NCBI GenBank assembly: GCA_046758845.1
Contig: JBHIBA010000115.1
Coordinates: forward strand, 1 to 12,850
Length of the DNA: 12,850 nt
Source of the DNA: JBHIBA01 sp046758845
GTDB taxonomy: Bacteria > UBA8248 > JACPRG01 > G963555815
Direction of reading: 5' to 3'
Shown: in pieces, positions 1 through 5,794 of the stretch
Layout of the letters: every line of letters begins with the position of its first letter
Numbering within the stretch: the first letter of the stretch is position 1
Position numbers and translations under genes: made by a program
Notes under the pieces: model-generated
The model's input: only the letters and a program-made list of their open reading frames with translations
Database searches by the model: none
What the model was told of the DNA's origin: nothing

Positions 1-109
1 GGGTATTGTACTCATCCTTATGGGCGTTCTGCTCTTGACGGGCCAGTTCACCATACTCAACACGTACGCCCTCAGCCTGACTCCCGAATGGCTGTGGAAG
101 TGGCTGTGA
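1..109 (+). CDS. C-terminal end of a CcdA/DsbD-like membrane thiol:disulfide transporter (partial)
   Basis: The frame starting at base 2 is open and encodes 35 residues before a TGA at 107-109. They form one hydrophobic membrane helix (GIVLILMGVLLLTGQF) and a short tail rich in Trp and Leu (PEWLWKWL). A final helix of this kind is typical of the CcdA/DsbD transmembrane family, which carries electrons from cytoplasmic thioredoxin across the inner membrane to periplasmic thioredoxin-fold proteins. The assignment leans on context: the next two genes, starting 7 nt later, are TlpA-type periplasmic thioredoxins, the usual CcdA partners. Only the tail is present, so no redox cysteines are visible and another polytopic membrane protein is possible. 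Confidence 0.6.
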   Translation, partial: GIVLILMGVLLLTGQFTILNTYALSLTPEWLWKWL

Positions 110-116
110 GAGAGAA

Positions 117-695
117 ATGAAGTTATTGCGAAAATCCCTATCTCTGGTTTGGCGCAACAAGCTGACCGCGGTCCTCTTACTCATAGCGGCATATTTGCTT
201 CTCCAAAGAATGGGATACTTCTTGAGCGCGCCTGCCATCTCCCCTGGGGAGGCCCGCACCAGGCAGCCTTTTCCAATGGAATTTACGTTGCCCGATCTCG
301 AGGGCAAATCCCTACGCCTGTCCGATTTGCGGGGTCAGGTGGTCTTAATCAATTTCTGGGCGACCTGGTGTCCTCCTTGTCGCGCCGAGATGCCCTCGAT
401 GAATGATTTGTACAAGGGTTACCGGGACAAGGGATTTGAGATCCTGGCCATCTCCAGCGACGTGGAGGGGAAAAGGGTCGTCGCCCCCTTTGTAGAGAAA
501 TACGGGCTCACCTTTCCGGTCCTGCTGGATCCCAAGAACGATGTCGGTTCAAGGCTTCAGATGAGAGGGATTCCCTCCACCTTTCTCCTGGACAAAGAAG
601 GCCGGATTGCCGGTCTGGAAATAGGCGCGAGGAATTGGAACCGGAGCAGCCTGCGGCAGCTCCTGGATGGACTCTTGGCCGAGGGAGGGGCATAG
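117..695 (+). CDS. Membrane-anchored TlpA/ResA-like thiol-disulfide oxidoreductase (CxxC)
   Basis: A 192-residue protein. It has a basic N-terminus, an uncleaved-looking membrane helix at about residues 16-30, then a periplasmic redoxin/AhpC-TSA domain (about 52-190). The active site is WCPPC (Cys85, Cys88), preceded by the usual VVLINFWATW strand. The cis-proline is in RGIPSTFLLD (Pro153). TlpA/ResA proteins reduce periplasmic disulfides, for example on apocytochrome c, with electrons from CcdA/DsbD. The start lies 7 nt after the stop of the upstream CcdA-like gene, so the two are almost certainly co-transcribed. A close paralogue with Sec in place of the first Cys follows 45 nt downstream. 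The family is secure; the target protein is unknown. Confidence 0.93.
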   Translation: MKLLRKSLSLVWRNKLTAVLLLIAAYLLLQRMGYFLSAPAISPGEARTRQPFPMEFTLPDLEGKSLRLSDLRGQVVLINFWATWCPPCRAEMPSMNDLYKGYRDKGFEILAISSDVEGKRVVAPFVEKYGLTFPVLLDPKNDVGSRLQMRGIPSTFLLDKEGRIAGLEIGARNWNRSSLRQLLDGLLAEGGA

Positions 696-740
696 CGACA
701 CCCGCTTCCTTGCCCACATTCGTCGGAGGTTGATTGCTCA

Positions 741-1307
741 ATGAAGAGAAAATGGCTATTCGGGTCAGTCGGGGCTTTCTTGTGGCTTGCCGGACAAGTC
801 TTCAACGCCCAAGCGGTAGACCCGGCCCACTTCCAAGCCGCGAACCTCATCCGCCTGCCCGACGCCCCTGCCGTGCCCGACCTGAGCCTTTTGGATCTGG
901 AGGGGCAGGAGGTCTCTTTCAGCATGTTCCGGGGCAAGATCGTCCTGTTGAACTTCTGGACAACCTGGTGACCCTACTGTTTACGAGAGCGGCCGGCTCT
1001 CGAAGCCCTCTATCAGAAGTATAAAGATCAGGGTTTTGTCATCGTGGCGATCGACATCGGGGAACGACCCGACCAAGTGAGAGCCTATGTGACCCGCCAC
1101 GGCCTAACTTTCCCCCACCTGCTGGACGCGAATTACGAGGTCTCTCCCATATTCGGGGTGCGAGGCACCCCTACAAGTTTCCTCATCGATAGAAAGGGAC
1201 GGGTCCGAGGAGGCGGGGTGGGATATCGCGACTGGTCCAGCCCCGAAGCCCAGAAGCTGGTTGAGAGCCTTCTGACGGAGGTCAGTGATGCAAGCCCCGA
1301 CTCATAG
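741..1307 (+). CDS. TlpA-like thioredoxin-fold selenoprotein (UxxC), with in-frame TGA decoded as selenocysteine
   Basis: Read through the TGA at 969-971, this gene gives 188 residues ending at TAG 1305-1307. Residues 1-25 look like a cleavable Sec signal peptide (hydrophobic FLWLAG, site after NAQA). The redoxin domain spans about 43-182. The active site is NFWTTW-U77-PY-C80, aligning exactly with WCPPC of the upstream paralogue, so Sec replaces the first, nucleophilic Cys. After the TGA the homology continues unbroken: LYQKYKDQGF, HGLTFPHLLDA, cis-Pro144 in RGTPTSFLID. A SECIS-like hairpin begins 12 nt after the TGA. TGA is the normal stop of at least seven other genes here, so it is not generally recoded. 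GGAGG at 725-729 precedes ATG 741. The protein is probably periplasmic and reduced by the CcdA-like protein. The alternatives are a nonsense mutation or a sequencing error at one codon. The selenocysteine machinery (selA, selB, selC, selD) is not in this window. Confidence 0.88.
984..1002 (+). promoter_or_regulatory. Bacterial SECIS-like stem-loop downstream of the Sec TGA
   Basis: CGAGAGC (984-990) pairs perfectly with GCTCTCG (996-1002) around the five-base loop GGCCG. The loop starts 19 nt after the TGA. Bacterial SECIS elements are known to lie just downstream of the UGA within the coding region, with a short apical loop carrying a G in its first two positions about 16-37 nt from the UGA. 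This hairpin meets all of those. The matching segment of the Cys paralogue upstream (about 378-410) forms no such stem. Its proposed role is to bind SelB charged with Sec-tRNA. The structure was judged by eye, not by a folding program. Confidence 0.8.
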
Positions 1308-1350
1308 GAGTGATATCATAGAGGTCTGATGAAGCCGAAGAGGTGGTCGT

Positions 1351-1758
1351 GTGGATTATTTTTCATATCTTCTCGCGCTGATCCTTCTGATCGTCTTTTT
1401 CGGATATCGGCTCCTCCGTCTCAGGCGAGACGGACATGGCTCCCGAACTGTTTTCCCAGCGGGAGACGGGCGAGCGCTGAGAGACCAGAGGCGTCGGTCC
1501 GGAGAGTCTACTGTGTCCTCGGAGGCGGTTTCTCCCGATGAGTCCTTTGTCAAGTTCCAGCCTGTCCCCGACTTGGGGACTGCATACGTCTTGAAAGGGT
1601 TCCTGGAAGTGAACGGAGTTCCTTGTCTCATCCGGGGGGAGTCCAGGTACACCGAGGCGATTACTCCGCACCATGGGGTTCACCTCCTCGTACCCGAGTC
1701 GCGTCTTGCGGACGCCCGGCGCCTCATCGAGGAGCTGGACAGCGAGCATCACAATTAA
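1351..1758 (+). CDS. Membrane-anchored DUF2007-like small protein
   Basis: A 135-residue protein starting with GTG 1351, with AGGTGG (1341-1346) as a plausible ribosome site. One hydrophobic helix (about residues 5-20, LLALILLIVFFGY) is followed by a basic, Arg-rich linker (about 22-50). The C-terminal domain (about 65-130) contains LKGFLEVNGVPCLIRGE and HHGVHLLVPESRLADARRLI. This pattern (a shift to a longer chain, a Cys after GVP, then a strand and A-rich helix) matches the DUF2007 'putative signal transducing' family, whose biochemical role is not established. It lies 43 nt after the selenoprotein gene on the same strand, so co-transcription is likely. The single Cys near the domain core could in principle be a redox target; that is speculation. 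Confidence 0.75.
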   Translation: MDYFSYLLALILLIVFFGYRLLRLRRDGHGSRTVFPAGDGRALRDQRRRSGESTVSSEAVSPDESFVKFQPVPDLGTAYVLKGFLEVNGVPCLIRGESRYTEAITPHHGVHLLVPESRLADARRLIEELDSEHHN

Positions 1759-1828
1759 TTGGGTCTAAGGAAGACCCCAGGCGGGAAAGAAATTTCAAGC
1801 GCTCGCGACAGTCGGAGGAGGTTCGGCC

Positions 1829-2575
1829 ATGTCTCATATGAGATGGTCCCTGCTGTTGTGCTTTTCGGTAACGCTTCTAGCGGCTTCGGTTGCGTCCGGA
1901 GCCAATCACTCCACTTTGAAGTGGTACGGGCACGCATTCTTTCTGCTCACCTCGCCTCAGGGAGTGCGGGTGGCCATGGACCCCTTCGGGGATATAGGGT
2001 ATCCCATGCCCCAGGTGGAGGCGGATGTGGTTACGGTTAGCCACGAACACGGCGACCATAACAACGCGGCGGCGATATCTGGATCCCCTGAAATCCTTCG
2101 AGGGTTGAAGAAGGGAGGCGGGGATTGGAACTTGTCCTCCCTTCGCAAAAAGGATGTAAAAATCTCAAGCTTCCCCGCTTATCACGACGAATCCAAGGGA
2201 CGGAAAAGGGGCCTTAACTCCATCTTCGTCATCGAAGCCGGTGGCCTCCGTGTCGCCCATCTGAGCGACATCGGCCAGGTCCCGTCGGAAGAGACACTCA
2301 AAGCCATGGGCAGAATCGACGTCTTGCTCGTCCCCGTGGGAGGCTTCTACAGTATCGACGGGCGTCAGGCTCGACAGATTGTTTCCCGGTTGAAACCCAA
2401 GGTGGCCATCCCATCACACTACAAGACGGAAGCAACCGCCAAGTGGCCCATCTCCGACGAGAAGGTCTTCCTTGAAGGCTTTCCAAGAGTCAAGCGCCTG
2501 GGAACCTCTTTCGTCCAACTCGCTGCTGACTCATTACCGGCTGAAACAGAAATTTGGGTCTTGACATACCAGTAA
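1829..2575 (+). CDS. Exported UlaG-like metallo-beta-lactamase-fold hydrolase
   Basis: A 248-residue protein with strong ribosome site GGAGGAGG (1814-1821), 7 nt before the ATG. Residues 1-25 form a Sec signal peptide (LLLCFSVTLLAASVASGA). The mature part is a metallo-beta-lactamase fold of the UlaG/UPF0173 type: KWYGHAFFLL at the start, the metal motif SHEHGDHN (His72, His74, Asp76, His77), HLSDIG (His144, Asp147), and the characteristic C-terminal VPVGGFYSIDGRQA followed by IPSHYKT (His197). Relatives include L-ascorbate-6-phosphate lactonase, but most are uncharacterised and cytoplasmic, so the signal peptide is notable. It follows the thiol-redox genes with a 70-nt gap and may be in the same transcript. 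Its substrate is unknown. Confidence 0.88.
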   Translation: MSHMRWSLLLCFSVTLLAASVASGANHSTLKWYGHAFFLLTSPQGVRVAMDPFGDIGYPMPQVEADVVTVSHEHGDHNNAAAISGSPEILRGLKKGGGDWNLSSLRKKDVKISSFPAYHDESKGRKRGLNSIFVIEAGGLRVAHLSDIGQVPSEETLKAMGRIDVLLVPVGGFYSIDGRQARQIVSRLKPKVAIPSHYKTEATAKWPISDEKVFLEGFPRVKRLGTSFVQLAADSLPAETEIWVLTYQ

Positions 2576-2699
2576 CCGCGAAGCATTCGATCATCCGAAT
2601 CCAACGCATGCCGCGAAGGGCGAGATTGTTCACGTTGTCTTCTGGAGGAAACCCTCCCCTTCCAGATCCGTTTCGCCGCGGCTACGGCGGCTAGCAGGG

Positions 2700-2838
2700 C
2701 TTCGGGAAGTCGGCTGCGCGGAGGGCGTGTTCACCGGGCAACTCCTCCGCATCGCCCATGAGGTCTTTGGGATCGATGTGAGCGAGACGGCCCTGGCGCG
2801 GGCGCGCGCCCGCAACCCCCAGCAAAACTTTCGTTTCG
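2700..2838 (+). pseudogene. Fragment of a SAM-dependent methyltransferase gene
   Basis: In the frame of base 2727 the sequence encodes LREVGCAEGVFTGQLL, then HEVFGIDVSETALARARAR and NPQQNFRFA. This is the motif I (E-x-GC-x-x-G) and motif II (GIDVS) region of a class I methyltransferase of the NodS-like type. The upstream part of the frame (about 2580-2700) is open but unlike a methyltransferase N-terminus. The match stops where the hairpin repeat begins (about 2838), so roughly three quarters of the expected gene is missing. It is most likely a remnant broken by the repeat or by rearrangement. It is not the same sequence as the intact methyltransferase at 3812-4429. Confidence 0.65.
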
Positions 2839-3039
2839 CGATAGATTGCCGCCTCGAAAAGAGGCGGCAATCTATCGCCCAGTTGAGAAAGCAACCGAAA
2901 GGACTCAGACAACCGGGGGAGCTTAACCCGCCCCCAACCCAAGCAGGCCCGGCCATGTGGGTCATCGACCCGCACGCCGGGCCGTCAAAAGTTTTCCGGG
3001 GGGTCCAGGGGGGCTGGTTTTCAAAAAAGCCCATCTGGC
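2816..3039 (+). repeat. Hairpin-rich dispersed repeat, copy 1 (MITE-like)
   Basis: It contains an 18-bp perfect stem (2838-2855 with 2861-2878, loop GAAAA). About 70 nt further is a nested hairpin: outer GGCCCGGC 2946-2953 with GCCGGGCC 2976-2983, inner GTGGGTC with GACCCGC. The right end (about 2986-3039) is C/G-rich and nearly identical to the reverse complement of the left end of copy 2 (AAAAGTTTTCCGGGGGG, then GGTTTTCAAAAA). This suggests terminal inverted repeats. The left end looks shortened compared with copy 2. It lies between convergent genes. No transposase or long ORF is present. Confidence 0.8.
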
Positions 3040-3109
3040 AGATCTGGGATTCCGTATCTCTTAAGATCCGTTCGGACCGTCTTTCACGGGCTGTCCCGCG
3101 CCCATTTCC

Positions 3110-3778
3110 TCAATAGACGGAGAAGTTCCGGTAGACGATGAAGCTGCCCGCCTGGAACCAGGGTTGTTGCCGGATGCGCTGGCTCCAGGGTGTTTTTCGG
3201 GATTCGAGCCGCTTCGGAGACTCCAGCGGGTCGAGGCTCGCCAGCTCGTGAAGGGCGATGTCGGTCCAGGGCTCGGGCTCGCCGGAGACCACTTTGAGAC
3301 GCACGCAACGCCACCAGCCTTCCGCGCCAAGGAGCATGTCCGTTTGCTCCTCCTCGTACCAGGCGTCGAGGTCCCTCTCCGCTTCCTTGGGGACGGCGAA
3401 ACCGGCCAGAAGGATGTAAGGCGCGTCCTCGGGCCTCTCGGGGGCGTCTTCCCTCCGGCGGGCGGAATAGACTCGCGCGGTGTAACGCGTGAAGAGCGAG
3501 ACGGAGGAGAGAATCCTGGAAGTCCGCTCCGAGGGGCTTTGTTTGATCCGGACGTAGTCGGGGTGTTCGAGCGCGCCCAGGTCTTCCAGGTTGTACCGGG
3601 CGAGGAAACGCGGGCCGTCCCCATCGACCTCGTAGCGGGCCGCGCTCAGAAACCCGGAAACTCTCAGACGCTCCGGGATGTGCTCGTGGTCGTACCAGTC
3701 ATGAAACTCCGCTTCCAGGGAGGAGGGACACTCCATCTGGGAGAGGAGCACGCCCTGAGTAGCGGTTTCTCCTTTCAT
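3110..3778 (-). CDS. Duplicated dimeric alpha/beta-barrel (EthD-like) protein of unknown function
   Basis: A 222-residue protein with ATG at 3776-3778. Two related halves are visible. The first (about 8-104) contains FHDWYDHEHIPERL, VSGFLSAARYE and FLARYNLEDLGAL. The second (about 119-218) contains LDAWYEEEQTDMLLGA, GWWRCVRLKV and DIALHELASL. The W-Y-x-x-E/H-H pattern, then a helix and a strand, is typical of ferredoxin-like dimeric alpha/beta barrels of the EthD type. Two fused halves would make a one-chain barrel. Relatives take part in degradation pathways but most lack a known reaction. It follows the methyltransferase gene by 33 nt on the same strand and is probably co-transcribed with it. 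The pair is flanked by the hairpin repeats. Confidence 0.7.
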   Translation of the reverse strand: MKGETATQGVLLSQMECPSSLEAEFHDWYDHEHIPERLRVSGFLSAARYEVDGDGPRFLARYNLEDLGALEHPDYVRIKQSPSERTSRILSSVSLFTRYTARVYSARRREDAPERPEDAPYILLAGFAVPKEAERDLDAWYEEEQTDMLLGAEGWWRCVRLKVVSGEPEPWTDIALHELASLDPLESPKRLESRKTPWSQRIRQQPWFQAGSFIVYRNFSVY

Positions 3779-3811
3779 CGAGATGTGTTCTTTCCTTTCT
3801 TTCCAGCCGGC

Positions 3812-4429
3812 TCAAGCCGTCCGGGCGATCCCCCGGTACATCTCGCCCAGGATGCGGGGAACGCCGGGCATGAGAAAACGGTCGAGAGAATCCACCGCCA
3901 GCCCCGCGCGGTGGATGAGGGCGTCAATCGGACGGTTCATGTTGCATCCGCATGCGATTTTCCGCTGGATCGGATTGAGGCGGTCCTGCCACTTCGCCAC
4001 CCGGGCGTTATTGCTTCTGCCGTGCTCCAGAAAGATGAACCTTCCCTCCGGTTTGAGAACGCGGCCCACCTCGCGAAGCGCGGCGACGGCGTCGGCAATG
4101 GTGCAGAGGGTCCAAGTGCTCACGACGCAGTCGAACCGCCCATCTTCGAGAGGGAGCGTTTCCGCGCTCCGGCGGACGAGCTCCACCGGCATGCGGGCCG
4201 CGGCCATCCGGCGGTTGCGTTTTTCAGGCCGCAAACTGGCCGGATCGATCGCCGTCACGCAAGTGACGCCTTCCGGGTAATGAGGCAAGTTAAGACCGGT
4301 GCCGAAGCCGATTTCCAGGACGTCTCCCGAGGCCGGGGCCAGGGCCCTCTCCCGCTCCTCCTGGACCCTGCGCGAGCCCATGGACCAGTCCATCACCCGT
4401 GAGAAGATTTGCTCTTCGTAAAACCCCAT
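3812..4429 (-). CDS. Class I SAM-dependent methyltransferase (methyltransferase type 11 / METTL7-like)
   Basis: A 205-residue protein from ATG at 4427-4429; a TTG at 4465 would add 12 residues but has no better ribosome site. It begins MGFYEEQIFSRVMDWSM, the usual start of this group. Motif I is VLEIGFGTGLNL (37-48), motif II AIDPA (60-64), motif IV FDCVVSTWTLCTI, and the post-motif region is LREVGRVLKPEGRFIFLEHG. The C-terminal part contains RKIACGCNMNR and a hydrophobic helix, as in METTL7-like enzymes. Such enzymes methylate small molecules or thiols; the substrate cannot be told. It is the first gene of a two-gene minus-strand unit. Repeat copy 2 lies just upstream, so the promoter may be in or near the repeat. 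Confidence 0.88.
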   Translation of the reverse strand: MGFYEEQIFSRVMDWSMGSRRVQEERERALAPASGDVLEIGFGTGLNLPHYPEGVTCVTAIDPASLRPEKRNRRMAAARMPVELVRRSAETLPLEDGRFDCVVSTWTLCTIADAVAALREVGRVLKPEGRFIFLEHGRSNNARVAKWQDRLNPIQRKIACGCNMNRPIDALIHRAGLAVDSLDRFLMPGVPRILGEMYRGIARTA

Positions 4430-4479
4430 TGACGGCTCGAAGTTGCGGAGGCTCCGTCCTCGCAAACCCTGCTAGGAGA

Positions 4480-4729
4480 CCAGGGGGACCTTTTTGAAAA
4501 CCGGCCCCCCTGGACCCCCCGGAAAACTTTTCAATCGCGATAGGTTGCGGCCTTGCAGGCCGCAACCTATCGCCCAAAGTAGAAAGCCAGCAAAAGGTCA
4601 CAGACCACCGGCCTAGCCAAGCCAACAACCAACCTATGCAGGCCCGGCAATGCGGGTCAGCGACCCGCATCCCGGGCCGTCGAAAGTTCTAAGGGGGTCT
4701 GGGGGGCGTCTTACAAGAAGCCCCCCAGG
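4480..4729 (+). repeat. Hairpin-rich dispersed repeat, copy 2 (MITE-like)
   Basis: About 250 bp with imperfect terminal inverted repeats: the left end starts CCAGGGGGACCTTTTTG, and the right end has AAAGTTCTAAGGGGGTC and closes with CCCCCCAGG. Inside are a 17-bp perfect stem (4537-4553 with 4557-4573, loop TGC) and a nested hairpin (outer GGCCCGG 4641-4647 with CCGGGCC 4672-4678; inner ATGCGGGTC 4650-4658 with GACCCGCAT 4662-4670). A GC hairpin (GGGGGGC 4701-4707 with GCCCCCC 4720-4726) sits just past the 3' end of the BKACE gene and could help end its transcript, though it lacks a clear U-run. It has the same orientation as copy 1 and fills most of the 344-nt gap between genes. Confidence 0.82.
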
Positions 4730-4773
4730 ATTTTCACAGGCGCCTTTCAAGAAGCGCCCCCCGCAAGACCCCC

Positions 4774-5757
4774 TCAAGTGACCCCCGTGGCCTTGCGGGT
4801 GCGAAGCCCCGCAAGCTCCCGAAACTCCCGGGCCGTCATCGGCTCCTTGCCCAAGATTCTACCCAGCTCGATGGCCTCGCCGACGGCCTCCGCCGAGGTT
4901 TCCGTGATGTCGTTCTTGTGGGGATATTTGTACAGCACGTCCTCCATCCCGACGCGGAGGTGAAGCCCCAGGAGATGGTTGATCGTCGTGCCGTAGACCG
5001 ACGCCCGGCCCGCGTCGCTGGACATGATGATCGACTCCGGGTCGATCTCCCGGATGCGGTCCACCAGGAAAGTGACGCCGTCCCAGCTGGCGCGGACGTT
5101 GGGCATATACAGGGTTCCCGGCAGACCGGGGAGCAGGTGCCAGACGAGCGGGGCTTCCAGGATCCCCGTATCGATGAGGTGGCGCTTGGCGTTCCAGATA
5201 CTCGAGGCCTCGTGGACGTCGATGACGCACCGGACCCCCAGGGCCTGGTAGTACTCGGCCTGGGCCTTCATCGTCTCGGGGCGCATGGCGCGCAGCCGGT
5301 CGCCCAGCAGACCAGAGGTCGGGTTGACGATGCACAGGTCGAACAACCCTTCAGACACGGGAGTCATGCATTCTTCGAACGTCCGGCCGGTCATGGTCCC
5401 GCCGTCGATGATGACATCATCCCCGTACTTTTCGATGATGGGATCCAGGACTTCGTGATAGACGTCGGCGTCAGCCGTGGGCTTACCGTCCCGGCCCCGG
5501 ACGTGGACGTGAATCCCAGCGGCCCCGGCCTCGATGCAGGCGAAGAAGGCGTCGCGCACCTCCTCGGGCAGGATGGGCTGATGGGGGTTCTGGTCTTTGT
5601 TGACGAAACTGCCCACGACGGCCGCGCTCACGAAAAATCTCTCGGGAACCTCCCACGGCGGCTGGGCCCGGAAGTCCACGCCCCGCGTGCCCCAATCGGG
5701 CTTGTGGGGCGGCGGCACGTCGCGGAATCGATTGAGAAGATCGCGGCTCTTCTCCAT
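4774..5757 (-). CDS. Beta-keto acid cleavage enzyme (BKACE, DUF849 family)
   Basis: A 327-residue protein from ATG at 5755-5757, with AGGAG 7 nt upstream in the transcript. It is a TIM-barrel, zinc-dependent enzyme of the BKACE family, which condenses a beta-keto acid with acetyl-CoA and splits it to acetoacetate and a new acyl-CoA. Visible family marks: EAGAAGIHVHVRGRDGKPT with probable zinc ligands His83 and His85; IIDGGTMTG; LCIVNPTSG; VRVGMED-like segment LRVGMEDVLYKYP with probable zinc ligand Glu272; and the C-terminal AVGEAIELGRILGKEPMTAR. The N-terminus (about 1-40, rich in Pro and Trp) is longer than in the classical 3-keto-5-aminohexanoate enzyme. It is last in a likely operon with a binding protein and a propeller protein. 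The actual keto acid cannot be predicted. Confidence 0.9.
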   Translation of the reverse strand: MEKSRDLLNRFRDVPPPHKPDWGTRGVDFRAQPPWEVPERFFVSAAVVGSFVNKDQNPHQPILPEEVRDAFFACIEAGAAGIHVHVRGRDGKPTADADVYHEVLDPIIEKYGDDVIIDGGTMTGRTFEECMTPVSEGLFDLCIVNPTSGLLGDRLRAMRPETMKAQAEYYQALGVRCVIDVHEASSIWNAKRHLIDTGILEAPLVWHLLPGLPGTLYMPNVRASWDGVTFLVDRIREIDPESIIMSSDAGRASVYGTTINHLLGLHLRVGMEDVLYKYPHKNDITETSAEAVGEAIELGRILGKEPMTAREFRELAGLRTRKATGVT

Positions 5758-5794
5758 GTCCGTCTCCTGTTTCGAGGGGCGGGCGAAAACCCAG

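Noticed and set aside
741..971. Nonsense-mutated tlpA pseudogene, with 1044-1307 as a separate gene
   Set aside because: The only stop is a TGA exactly at the catalytic Cys codon, the rest of the frame is intact and conserved, and a SECIS-like hairpin follows. Random decay would not pick that codon. No start or ribosome site supports a separate gene at 1044.
3164..4402. Long plus-strand open frame of 412 codons
   Set aside because: It runs antisense across two well-supported minus-strand genes, has no family motifs, and its length is due to high GC content.
2816..4729. CRISPR array
   Set aside because: The repeats are about 225-250 bp, only two are complete or nearly so, and they are spaced by genes rather than by uniform short spacers.
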